Numbered from the stretch's first letter, positions 1-7,180 are shown. The stretch is DNA of 9,040 nt from an uncultured archaeon (GCA_903873955.1 CAIQQL010000003.1:1-9040); one strand, 5' to 3'. Translations and numbers: made by a program. The notes: generated by a model not told the origin, from the sequence alone.

Positions 1-84
1 TATACTGTTGAGACAGGGTATATTGCAATAGGCTCTCAGGTTGACCAGGCAAAAGATTTTACAGCTGTTTCTGGTTACAAACAA

Positions 85-2259
85 TTATGCATAAGCATTA
101 ATGGACAAGACAAGTGCAACCGCATTATCCATATCTGGATTCTGCTGAGGGCCGGAAAGTCCTTGGATAGGCTGCCCTGCCATAATTTGGATGTCCTTTT
201 TGTACGCAAAGCCAAGATGTTGAGAAATTAAAGCGTTAAACTGAGGGGAGAACTTCGAGTTAATCAAAGGATTCGCGCCGTACTGTGGGTCTGCCATGAA
301 ATTGTAAAGCGCTTGAAGATGAGCATGATTGTCCTGAGCTTCATATGCTTGAACCGGTTTGTTATTCAAGATTGATTGAATTTCACCAACAGGATCTAAA
401 GGAGGTGCCGGTTTTTGACTCTTGTCTGGAAGAAGAGCATTAATATTATCGACCCCGAGAGCCATGTAGTACCGTCGATAGGCCTCTTTCAGGTCATGAA
501 TATCTGGGCTCTGTTGCGCTGACGTCAACTGCTCTCTCGCTAATGCAATCCTTTGGGTTGAAGACGTAATATTTGGATCTGAAACGGGAACGACATCCAC
601 AGATCCGTCAAAGTCTTGGTCAAAGATGTGGGGATCGGAACCCGTGTTATAGGGGTAAGTTTCAGGACGATTTTCTTTCAATATTCTAACAAGAAGAGCG
701 AACTCTTTTCTTAAAGACCCGTGGAGACGTCGATGTATAGCGCCGTAAAACCTCGATGAAGCTTCCAATAGCGCCATCGTCGTCCCTACTGGTCCGTAGT
801 TTGTCGCTTCATTTAAAACCGCGCCTGTTTCATCAGCAAACTTTTGAGCTGACGACACAATATATTGATGGGTCTGAATCAAACCGGGATCTGCTCCTTT
901 GTAAGGAAGAGGACTGATGATGTCTGTAATTTTTGTGCCAAGGGGAACGTCAATATCTCTAAATTCCCCTGGCAATAAGGGATCGTCTGCTTGAGAAGTC
1001 CGCATCCCCTTCGCCTTAAATCCTGCTGGAAAATTTGCGAAAGCTCCCGCAATGACAATATCTCGTAAAGTCTGGGTGGCGACTTTCGCGTTGTTTCCAA
1101 TGAGGTGAACAAGACCATATCCATAGAACCCTAGACCTGTCGTCAGCTTATGATGGACGAACCAGTTGATCTTTTTCTTAAGAGGGTCTTTTTCCTGATA
1201 GTTCCTTCTTATACTCAAAACCTTGTTGGATTCGGAATCGATCGTGATGATATAAGGAAGTGCAATTCCCGTTTCCTCTCCTTTCTCGTCCCTATCTTCA
1301 AAGCCTTCTAAGTCGTAATCACAATGAACCTCGTACAATAAGTACTGATCTTGATTCGTCGGAACGCTAGAGCGCCCTTCGATTCTTTTAACTTCCTTCT
1401 CAATCTCATTTTCTTTGATGTCATACGTTTCCCCAAGATCGACATCTTCGCTGTAGAACCCACTCCTTTGTAGTTTCTTGAGATCATTTGCATTGATTCT
1501 AATCTTTTGCGTAACTCTCGGTGAATCATCAATATCCACCACTGAATCTGGAACGATCACATCCTCTGCGGGCAGGAAAAGACTTCTGGGTCTTTCTTTG
1601 TTTGTGTCCCAGTATACCTTTCGAAACGCGCTGCCACTTAAAGCTAGATAAAACAACATCCTGTCGGATTCAGGCATGTACTCTTCCATTTTCGTCGTTA
1701 GAAGATAATTGAGATAGGTTTCAACTCGATTTGCTTTTGCTACTGCTGCAGGGTCATTAACCCCGTTAACTTGAGACCTGACGGGACCTTTGGGAGGAAA
1801 TAGCTCTTGCAGCGCTTTTGACTGAATCTTAATCGCTGATTCTGCGAGGATGGGATGAACCACGCTCGCAATGTTCGTGATTCTGTTATGTTCAAAGTCA
1901 TCGTCTCTATTAAGACCCAGTAACTCTAGCGTGTCAGCGAAGACCTTTTCCCATCCTTCTCTGCTGTCGATATCGTCTTCGATTTTTCCAATCAAATCGA
2001 CATACAACTCATCGATTTCGTCTTTCTCAAGATAGTCGACTAAGTTTGCCCCAAAAGGTATCTGAAGGCCATTAGATCCCCCAAAATCAAGATTCATTTC
2101 AATAGACCCATCGGGGTTCGTTTGATGATCGACACTGTTCATATCCGTTAATTGGTTTTCAATACCCATCTCTGAAGATGGCTTTAGTCCTAGTATGGGA
2201 TTAGAACTATCAATAGGAGAGCTATTAAAAGGAGAATTGTTAATAAACATATCTATCAC
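85..2259 (-). CDS. Phage portal (head-to-tail connector) protein, SU10/P22-like size class
   Basis: The portal is the dodecameric ring at one vertex of the capsid. It serves as docking site for the terminase and as the DNA channel. The 724-residue product has the character of long podovirus/SU10-type portals. A helical start of the core lies near residues 100-117 (around WEKVFADTLELLGL). A conserved stretch follows at 131-160 with SVVHPILAESA and LFPPKGPV. The wing and crown follow, then a stem/clip stretch at 487-525 with GPVGTTMALLEASSRFYGAI and RRLHGSLRKEF. The first 75 residues are Asn/Ser/Asp-rich and probably disordered. The called start is GTG at 2259; ATG at codon 4 (2250) is equally possible, and neither has a good Shine-Dalgarno sequence. 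It lies 48 bases downstream of the large terminase gene on the same strand, which is the normal order. The last residues (about 715-724) look atypical for the family as I recall it, so the C-terminus may be altered. Family assignment rests on recalled motifs. Confidence 0.88.
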   Translation of the reverse strand: MIDMFINNSPFNSSPIDSSNPILGLKPSSEMGIENQLTDMNSVDHQTNPDGSIEMNLDFGGSNGLQIPFGANLVDYLEKDEIDELYVDLIGKIEDDIDSREGWEKVFADTLELLGLNRDDDFEHNRITNIASVVHPILAESAIKIQSKALQELFPPKGPVRSQVNGVNDPAAVAKANRVETYLNYLLTTKMEEYMPESDRMLFYLALSGSAFRKVYWDTNKERPRSLFLPAEDVIVPDSVVDIDDSPRVTQKIRINANDLKKLQRSGFYSEDVDLGETYDIKENEIEKEVKRIEGRSSVPTNQDQYLLYEVHCDYDLEGFEDRDEKGEETGIALPYIITIDSESNKVLSIRRNYQEKDPLKKKINWFVHHKLTTGLGFYGYGLVHLIGNNAKVATQTLRDIVIAGAFANFPAGFKAKGMRTSQADDPLLPGEFRDIDVPLGTKITDIISPLPYKGADPGLIQTHQYIVSSAQKFADETGAVLNEATNYGPVGTTMALLEASSRFYGAIHRRLHGSLRKEFALLVRILKENRPETYPYNTGSDPHIFDQDFDGSVDVVPVSDPNITSSTQRIALAREQLTSAQQSPDIHDLKEAYRRYYMALGVDNINALLPDKSQKPAPPLDPVGEIQSILNNKPVQAYEAQDNHAHLQALYNFMADPQYGANPLINSKFSPQFNALISQHLGFAYKKDIQIMAGQPIQGLSGPQQNPDMDNAVALVLSINAYA

Positions 2260-2299
2260 TCATTTTATAAGATTCATTTTATAAGATTCATTTTAATAA
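2258..2299. repeat. Three tandem 14-bp repeats between terL and portal
   Basis: Units at 2258-2271 (actcattttataag), 2272-2285 (attcattttataag) and 2286-2299 (attcattttaataa). The first two differ at one base and the third diverges only at its end. They fill most of the 48-base gap between the two genes and run into the GTG start of the portal gene. They look like slippage duplications. Each minus-strand copy contains CTTATAAAATGA, an AT-rich block that could act as leader or weak promoter. Confidence 0.85.
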
Positions 2300-2307
2300 A
2301 AGTATGA

Positions 2308-4242
2308 TCAAAAAAGACTAAACGGATGCAGACGAGTTCTTTGAGGTTTGTATTTAATATCATCTTCATCTTCGATGAAATCATCCATTCTCGAGTTCAA
2401 CATTCGATTAGAGCGTAGATAGAGAATCGCTTGAGTCAAGGCATCGACCGTATCGTCGTGGGCAATCCTTGGGAATCCTTGACAGTCTTTGATCAGCTCT
2501 TCAATACGACTGTCTTCAGAAATCGCACAAATCCTTCCGGACTCATAATAAGGAGTCGTCAATTGAACCCTATATTCCTTATTTCCCATTCGTGACGCGT
2601 CATAAGTCGTGACAGGAAGTCCCGTGTCACGCAAAAGCTGAGCCAGACTTAACCCCGCAGCTCGTGGCTCGATCAGGACGACATCAGATCTAAAAGTTCT
2701 GTAGATATCGCATACCTCTTCTCTTAAAGCCTGTATTGGAAGCCGACGCTTAACGACATCTCTCACGATCACTTTTTTAATATCATCTTCATCTGTAAAC
2801 GTACTTAAGGTTACGATTCCGGAGAAGTCAGACTCTTTCGTATTTCCGTAGGATGCGTCCACGCTCGTGATCGTCATATCGACAACAATCTTTCGTTTTT
2901 GACTCACCATCACCCAGCTTTCTGCTTTTATGAGCGCGCCTTCGATTGAGGTAGGGCGCTGCATGTACTCCGATTCCCAGATCGCCGAGTTCATCCCACT
3001 CTTTAGCGCAAGAAGACTATGGTTGGGATACATCTCTGGCCAGAGCGCGTCTCCGATGGGCCTTCCTAAAAGTAAGGAAGACTGTTCATCAAGAAATGCA
3101 GGGAACTTAATCACTCGCCACTTGTCCGAGTCCTTGTTCTTTGAGATGCTATCCAAGATCCTTCCCGCTAAGTCGTCGGGGTGCCATCTTGTCATCTGGA
3201 ATAAAATCTTAGCATCTGGTAAAGCGCGAGTTCGAAGGGATCCTGACCATTTTTGAAAGATCGTATCCCTGTCTAGTTTACTCATCGCTTGATCGTGACT
3301 CATCGGGTCGTCGATCACTAAGAGATTAAATCCTTTACCCTCAAGCCCCGACCCAATCCCTGCCGCGTTCATGATTCCCCCCAAATCCGTACGCCACGTC
3401 GACTTCGACTTCGTCGTCTTGGACAACTGACAATGAGGGAAGATCCTTTGAAACATCACGTTCGTCGTGATCATCGTTCGAATGGGTTCTGAAATGTGGT
3501 TATCGCTATAGTCCTGATTGTAAGTCACGACCATCACCTGGTGCATCGGGTTCCTTCCGATGTACCACGCGGGAAACAGTATCGAGCACAATAATGACTT
3601 CCCATGTCTTGGGGGAGTGTTGAACATCAAGAAGGGATTCTGTTCAGACCCTCCAGGAACGTCACTATCTACCATCTGTTGAAGATATTCGATCATCTTT
3701 CCGTGAAACCCTGAGATGACGTAATCCGGCTTCACGAGCTGGATAAACGTCTTTAAGTCATTCTTTGCCTTATCAATCGCAAAGTTCATGTACATATCCG
3801 ACATCTGGGCAGCCAAATCTTCATCGAAAAACTCCTTGGCTGTCTCGATGCTATGCCTCTCCTCTACACGTAATCCCCTCTTTTTCTCCTTCTCTTTTTC
3901 CTCTAAGGCCCTTCTTTGGCTCTTTGAAAAGCTTGTGGGGATAGTCCTTTTTTTCGTGAGAGCCTTTTCCTTCTCTGCTTTAAGATCGTTTTCCCTACTG
4001 TGATCGCCGAGAACCCTCTCTGCCCTTTTTCTAAGCATGGTTTCACGGACCTTACGCATGTGCTCGACACGCGCAAGCCTGATCTTTTCTTTACGTTCCC
4101 TCTCTATAAAATCAGGGTCCTCAATTGACACACTCCTATGAGTACAAAAGGACAGCCCTGTGTCATTGGAATCAATATCTGACACAGTACTATTAAAAAA
4201 TGAGTCCGTTTTCTTTAAAGAATTCTGTCTATAGCTTTTCAT
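2308..4242 (-). CDS. terL: Phage terminase large subunit (ATPase and nuclease)
   Basis: TerL is the packaging motor: its ATPase pumps DNA through the portal and its RNase H-fold nuclease cuts the concatemer. The 644-residue product shows Walker A PPRHGKS at 210-216, Walker B LLVIDDP at 307-313 and the coupling-type motif MTRWHPDDLAGR at 350-361. The nuclease domain supplies three acidic residues: D462 in SVDASYG, E525 in VVLIEPRAAG, and the aspartates of HDDTVDAL near 596-600. This matches T4 gp17-like terminases, especially the group with the TRWHxDDLAGR signature. The first 150 residues precede the ATPase core and are strongly charged (long Lys/Arg/Glu runs at 45-130), predicting helix or coiled coil. 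That is unusual, since related proteins generally begin near the ATPase. The ATG at 4242 has an in-frame TAA two codons upstream, so no longer start exists. Its ribosome binding site is weak, which suggests coupling to the gene 30 bases upstream. Confidence 0.95.
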   Translation of the reverse strand: MKSYRQNSLKKTDSFFNSTVSDIDSNDTGLSFCTHRSVSIEDPDFIERERKEKIRLARVEHMRKVRETMLRKRAERVLGDHSRENDLKAEKEKALTKKRTIPTSFSKSQRRALEEKEKEKKRGLRVEERHSIETAKEFFDEDLAAQMSDMYMNFAIDKAKNDLKTFIQLVKPDYVISGFHGKMIEYLQQMVDSDVPGGSEQNPFLMFNTPPRHGKSLLCSILFPAWYIGRNPMHQVMVVTYNQDYSDNHISEPIRTMITTNVMFQRIFPHCQLSKTTKSKSTWRTDLGGIMNAAGIGSGLEGKGFNLLVIDDPMSHDQAMSKLDRDTIFQKWSGSLRTRALPDAKILFQMTRWHPDDLAGRILDSISKNKDSDKWRVIKFPAFLDEQSSLLLGRPIGDALWPEMYPNHSLLALKSGMNSAIWESEYMQRPTSIEGALIKAESWVMVSQKRKIVVDMTITSVDASYGNTKESDFSGIVTLSTFTDEDDIKKVIVRDVVKRRLPIQALREEVCDIYRTFRSDVVLIEPRAAGLSLAQLLRDTGLPVTTYDASRMGNKEYRVQLTTPYYESGRICAISEDSRIEELIKDCQGFPRIAHDDTVDALTQAILYLRSNRMLNSRMDDFIEDEDDIKYKPQRTRLHPFSLF

Positions 4243-4272
4243 TTTTTATAAAATCCAGCTGTTTTGATATTT

Positions 4273-5229
4273 CTATTTTCCATTTTTACGAGCATCGATG
4301 AGACTCATCACACCGGGGGGCAGTTCTATCCCCAGGGCTTTTGTCGCAAGCATGAGATCACTACTGACTTCAGACACATTCCTCGTGATGACTGACGACT
4401 CTTTTCGCACCTTTTCCCCTACGATTCCGATGATTCTTGCGAGTAATTCGATGCAATCCTTAGACTCTTTATACTTCTTGTCTGCTCGTGCTTCCGCTGC
4501 GAGAATCTTCAAATTGTTAATGATAAACGTTTCAGAGACTGTAAACTCGCTTTCCTGGTATCCGCGATACCTGAAATTCTCCCCCAACTTCGCGATTACC
4601 CGACTCTCGGCGTCAGGAAGCTTCTCTACTGAAATCGCAGGGGTCTTGATTTCTCTAGAAGACTTTTTAGCAGTCTTTTTAGAAGACTTTTTATTAGAAA
4701 TCGCAGCTGACTCTCTTCTATAAGGTCCTTCATCTTCACCCTCATCAATCAAAGAACTTTCAGCTTCCACACCCCCCATAGAAGTATCTTCAGCTGCTAC
4801 CTCATCCATAGAAAGACTTTTAGCTTCCTCCCCGTCGATGGAAAGACCTTTAGCTGCCTGCCTGCTTTTAAAGGCCCTATATTTTTCCGCACTTTCTTTC
4901 GCCATCTTTAAACTCATGCTGGTTCCCTTCGGTCTCCCCCGCCCTCTCTTTGGGACGTCTGGAACTTCAGTTAAATCAGAAGCTGGGGAGTCAATTTCAT
5001 TGATTTCATCTTGAATCCAATCCCCATCTGTTTCGCATTTACCCTCTGTTCCTATATAGGAACCTTCATCTGTTCCGATTCTATTAATATAAGCTTTCTC
5101 TTTCGCCAGCGTTTCAGTCACCCGAATCACGATATCTTCCTTCTCACTCTCATTAAGCTTTCTCGCTCTTTCTTTAGATTGAAAATGCTTTATCCTGTCC
5201 AAATATGTATCCCCCTTAACATGTTTCAT
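4273..5229 (-). CDS. Candidate terminase small subunit with AT-hook and decapeptide repeats
   Basis: I do not recognise this 318-residue protein by sequence. Its place directly upstream of terL, same strand and 30 bases apart, is where the DNA-recognition subunit of terminase normally lies. It has three zones. The N-terminal 90 residues are charged. A low-complexity middle follows: an AT-hook core KRGRGRPKG at 94-102, four degenerate 10-residue repeats at 127-166, and a Lys/Ser-rich tract at 180-194 containing KKSSKKTAKKSSR. A predicted helical C-terminal domain at about 205-318 includes ETFIINNLKILAAEARADKK and ends DARKNGK. The AT-hook (a minor-groove binder) fits a DNA-binding role. The ATG at 5229 is preceded by a strong ribosome binding site (AAAGGTGAGG on the minus strand, 5246-5237) at 7 bases. 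Terminase role is inferred from position; it could instead be a scaffolding-like or nucleoid-type phage protein. Confidence 0.6.
   Translation of the reverse strand: MKHVKGDTYLDRIKHFQSKERARKLNESEKEDIVIRVTETLAKEKAYINRIGTDEGSYIGTEGKCETDGDWIQDEINEIDSPASDLTEVPDVPKRGRGRPKGTSMSLKMAKESAEKYRAFKSRQAAKGLSIDGEEAKSLSMDEVAAEDTSMGGVEAESSLIDEGEDEGPYRRESAAISNKKSSKKTAKKSSREIKTPAISVEKLPDAESRVIAKLGENFRYRGYQESEFTVSETFIINNLKILAAEARADKKYKESKDCIELLARIIGIVGEKVRKESSVITRNVSEVSSDLMLATKALGIELPPGVMSLIDARKNGK
4732..4851 (-). repeat. Four 30-bp in-frame tandem repeats encoding decapeptides
   Basis: Inside the TerS-like gene, four consecutive 30-base units encode KGLSIDGEEA, KSLSMDEVAA, EDTSMGGVEA and ESSLIDEGED (4822-4851, 4792-4821, 4762-4791, 4732-4761). 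The DNA shares recurring gaaagac and ttagctt/ttcagct stretches, so they arose by duplication and then diverged. The encoded stretch is acidic and probably a flexible linker between the AT-hook and the basic tract. Confidence 0.75.
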
Positions 5230-5236
5230 ACTCTTG

Positions 5237-5246
5237 CCTCACCTTT
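5237..5246 (-). promoter_or_regulatory. Ribosome binding site of the TerS-like gene
   Basis: On the minus strand AAAGGTGAGG ends 7 bases before the ATG at 5229. It fixes this start and is much stronger than the sites of the two downstream genes, consistent with one polycistronic transcript entered mainly here. Confidence 0.75.
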
Positions 5247-5252
5247 GCTGAG

Positions 5253-5309
5253 CTTCAGCTGTTACGATTCACTTCATTAAGAATCTTCAGCTGTTACGAT
5301 TCACTTCAT
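5253..5309. repeat. Pair of exact 25-bp direct repeats upstream of the packaging operon
   Basis: Bases 5253-5277 recur exactly at 5285-5309 (begin cttcagctgttacg, end cacttcat), separated by 7 bases. Each contains CAGCTG, a 6-bp palindrome. They lie 24-80 bases upstream of the TerS-like start codon, within the probable leader or promoter of the minus-strand packaging genes. They could be a recent duplication, a regulator site, or part of a packaging recognition region. Confidence 0.85.
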
Positions 5310-5372
5310 AGAAATACGATAACACGATGGTGACTAAGACAATTAAAGTAAAATTTTCCATTTTACCAATCC

Positions 5373-5550
5373 TTGAAATACCTACTTTAAGATTTCTTGA
5401 AATGTTATTACCCGAAACATCCCTTGGGATAAAAAGATAACTTATACGGAGAAAGTTTGTTTGTAGGACCGCAACTGAGATTCTAATCCCTTTGATTTCG
5501 ACTCATTTCTAAAATTTTTGAATTGACCACTTTAAGCTTTTTTGAATTGT
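5373..5550. repeat. Two imperfect 33-bp direct repeats 145 bp apart
   Basis: Bases 5373-5405 and 5518-5550 match at 26 of 33 positions by hand alignment. Each copy has TTGAA(A/T)T, then ACTTTAAG 11 bases after the start of the repeat, then a second TTGAA(A/T)T exactly 24 bases after the first. The conserved architecture suggests a bound site (regulator, origin or packaging iteron) rather than chance. Confidence 0.65.
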
Positions 5551-5581
5551 GTGAGGGGGGTCAAGTGGGATAAATAAAAAA

Positions 5582-5593
5582 GGAAAATTTTCC
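5582..5593. promoter_or_regulatory. Perfect 12-bp palindrome GGAAAATTTTCC
   Basis: GGAAAATTTTCC is self-complementary and sits in the non-coding region. A related gtaaaattttcc word lies at 5348-5359. It could be an operator or bent A-tract DNA. No protein partner can be named. Confidence 0.35.
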
Positions 5594-5931
5594 AGCCCGG
5601 GTAAAAGGATTCCAAGGATGTTTTCTGGGGAAGTTTTGGATTTTGGGAATGAGTTTGAGTTTTCTTTGAAAAGATCTCGGGGTTTTTATCTCGAGAAAAG
5701 TTTTGGTTTAAAGTTGAATGACTTCCTTAGAAAGGATTCTCTGGAAACAAACACTATATAGTATACACATCCTAGGGCCTTCCTATATACATACCCCCAT
5801 CCCATGCAAGGGATACCCTCTATCCTTAAGCATGATGAGCCGTCTTCATCAATGACTATGATGTTATGACTCTTGATATGCACAGACATCAAGGGGTCTA
5901 TCGCGCATCCGATGGACATAATGCCACGGAT

Positions 5932-5992
5932 AGACATAAGGATAGCGATCATGAACTCTGTCATGAATCTCACTAGGTCTATCGATATGTCT
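5932..5992. repeat. Inverted repeat, 14-bp arms with 33-base loop
   Basis: AGACATAAGGATAG (5932-5945) and CTATCGATATGTCT (5979-5992) are inverted copies matching at 12 of 14 bases. GGTCTATCG also occurs directly repeated at 5895-5903 and 5976-5984. The element lies about 320-380 bases upstream of the serine recombinase gene, so a recombinase-binding or regulatory site is possible but unproven. Confidence 0.55.
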
Positions 5993-6009
5993 TTCACCAA
6001 AGTCGCTGT

Positions 6010-6042
6010 CTATGGATTGTATGTCATTTCCATGATCCATAG
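6010..6042. repeat. Inverted repeat CTATGGAT / ATCCATAG
   Basis: Perfect 8-bp arms at 6010-6017 and 6035-6042 flank 17 bases. It follows the 5932-5992 inverted repeat by only 17 bases and shares the GTCTAT word with it. The total span of 33 bp is in the size range of serine-recombinase subsites, but no centre dinucleotide symmetry proves this. Confidence 0.5.
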
Positions 6043-6233
6043 ATGGTTATCATGAGAGAGAGTTTCAAGAACATGACAATAAAAAATATGGGTTCGGAAA
6101 AAGAAAGGACTTGGTTCTGGAACCCAAGATAGTGGGTATGATCATCACTGGGGTCTTATCTATTGTTAATTAAACGTATATCAATATCAAATTACATGTT
6201 AACAAAACGATGATGTATTTTTAATTATTATTC

Positions 6234-6264
6234 TTGAAATAACATACAGTCTATATAATATAAT
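6234..6264 (+). promoter_or_regulatory. Probable sigma70-type promoter of the recombinase gene
   Basis: TTGAAA (6234-6239) is a -35-like hexamer. Two overlapping TATAAT words follow at 6254-6259 and 6259-6264, giving spacers of 14 and 19; TAATAT at 6256 gives 16. The segment is followed by an imperfect inverted repeat at about 6266-6294 (ggtgtgaata ... tatttacaca), which could be an operator over the transcription start, allowing repression. Confidence 0.5.
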
Positions 6265-6302
6265 AGGTGTGAATATGACACTATTTACACATCTAATTGT
6301 AA

Positions 6303-6310
6303 AAAGGAGA
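6303..6310 (+). promoter_or_regulatory. Ribosome binding site of the recombinase gene
   Basis: AAAGGAGA ends 5 bases before the ATG at 6316. It is a near-consensus Shine-Dalgarno sequence that settles the start and shows the host uses this mode of initiation. Confidence 0.85.
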
Positions 6311-6315
6311 TACTT

Positions 6316-6930
6316 ATGACAAAAACAATAGCATACATGCGTATATCAATGCAGTCTCAAGACATTAAGAGCCAACGATACTCTGTTCTAGATTATGCAC
6401 AAAAGAATGACATCAGGATTGATGAGGAGATCATTGTTCAGATATCAAGCAGAAGAGGAACTAAAGAGCGGGGTATTGATAGGCTCTTAGAGCAAGCGGA
6501 AAAAGGGGATCTAATTCTAGTTAGTGAATTGTCAAGACTGGGGAGGTCATGTGGACAGGTCGTGACGATTATAAACGACTTCGTCAAAAAAGGATTAAGA
6601 CTCATCGCGATTAAAGAATCCATTAAAATTGACGGTAAACAAGATATGACAACAAAAGTCATGATTCACACGATCAGTCTTTTCGCAGAATTAGAAAGAG
6701 ATCTGATATCAATGAGGACAAAAGAAGCTTTAGCAGAGATAAAAGCGTCGGGGAAAATACTGGGAAGAAAACAGGGGACGCTATTGGACTCCCCGTTAGA
6801 CAAAAGAATTCCCGAAATTATGAACATGATAGAAAAAAGAGTCTCAGTTGCGAGTATGGCAAAGATGCTCGATACCCCCTACCAATCCATGAGATATTTT
6901 CTCAAGACCCGAAAGATACCCGTAAAATAG
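6316..6930 (+). CDS. Small serine recombinase (resolvase/invertase family, Mpi-like)
   Basis: Cuts and rejoins DNA at short sites through a serine-DNA intermediate, causing inversion, resolution or excision. The 204-residue length is typical (about 180-210). The catalytic domain opens with AYMRIS, placing the nucleophile at S11 with R9 beside it. VSELSRLGRS follows at 69-78 with active-site arginines R74 and R77. The long E-helix is LFAELERDLISMRTKEAL (122-139), then GRKQG at 150-154 and a C-terminal helix-turn-helix domain at about 160-204. Ser replaces the usual Asp before RLGR; from memory this SELSRLGRS form is common in Mpi-type master invertases. Start is ATG with an excellent ribosome binding site. 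The gene is alone on the plus strand, with its own promoter and terminator, opposite to all its neighbours. No invertible segment with matched inverted ends was found in the window, so the target is unknown. Confidence 0.93.
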   Translation: MTKTIAYMRISMQSQDIKSQRYSVLDYAQKNDIRIDEEIIVQISSRRGTKERGIDRLLEQAEKGDLILVSELSRLGRSCGQVVTIINDFVKKGLRLIAIKESIKIDGKQDMTTKVMIHTISLFAELERDLISMRTKEALAEIKASGKILGRKQGTLLDSPLDKRIPEIMNMIEKRVSVASMAKMLDTPYQSMRYFLKTRKIPVK

Positions 6931-6960
6931 CACCCAAAAACCCCCCTAATCTTGATTGAG

Positions 6961-6993
6961 GTCTTTAGTAAGATGAAATTAAAGACTTTTTTT
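6961..6993 (+). terminator. Rho-independent terminator after the recombinase gene
   Basis: GTCTTTA (6961-6967) pairs with TAAAGAC (6980-6986) across a 12-base loop and is followed directly by seven T residues (6987-6993). It lies 30 bases past the stop codon of the recombinase gene. The stem is AT-rich, so strength is moderate. Confidence 0.7.
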
Positions 6994-7020
6994 ACATTTT
7001 AATTGATTTTAAGTAAAATT

Positions 7021-7048
7021 TTGCTTTCTTTTCTGTTTCAGGTATGAT
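7021..7048 (+). promoter_or_regulatory. Orphan promoter-like sequence
   Basis: TTGCTT (7021-7026) and TATGAT (7043-7048) are separated by 16 bases, just beyond the terminator. No plus-strand gene follows; a transcript would run into the 3' end of the minus-strand small gene. CTATTT/AAATAG at 7054-7070 could fold as a short hairpin in it. It could be chance or drive an antisense RNA. Confidence 0.3.
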
Positions 7049-7180
7049 AAAATCTATTTGTTAAAAATAGTGGAAATTGGCAGGTTTCAGAAGGTTTTTG
7101 AAGGAATTTTGGGAGGGAAAAATAACATAGGTTGTGGGCTCTATATGGGTATGATAATACCGCTAACTTAAAAGGGTAGA

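Larger units (their letters stand above)
5310..6233. other. Non-coding region of about 0.9 kb between the packaging block and the recombinase
   Basis: No frame here is convincing as a gene. Up to about 5700 it is AT-rich with long A and T runs. It holds two diverged 33-bp repeats (5373-5405, 5518-5550) and a perfect 12-bp palindrome (5582-5593). From about 5880 to 6045 it is dense in GTCTAT/TGTC-type words and holds two inverted repeats (5932-5992, 6010-6042). From 6085 to 6210 it contains a hairpin (6110-6128) and an AT-rich stretch with a GTTAA inverted repeat. A 104-codon TTG-initiated frame on the minus strand (5686-6000) lacks a ribosome binding site and looks spurious. The size and structure suggest a control region: promoters, packaging site or recombination site. 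Confidence 0.6.

Noticed and set aside
2930..3256. 108-codon plus-strand frame opposite terL
   Set aside because: It is antisense to the conserved ATPase/nuclease region of TerL and has no independent support.
4298..4723. 141-codon plus-strand frame opposite the TerS-like gene
   Set aside because: It mirrors the coding strand's low-complexity Lys/Ser region and has no ribosome binding site; the minus-strand gene has a strong one.
5686..6000. 104-codon minus-strand frame in the long non-coding region
   Set aside because: It depends on a TTG start, has no ribosome binding site, overlaps inverted repeats, and resembles no family I know.
5885..6042. A Tn3-type res site upstream of the recombinase
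   Set aside because: Res half-sites have TGTC at the outer ends pointing inward. Here the words point outward, so the standard three-subsite layout does not fit.
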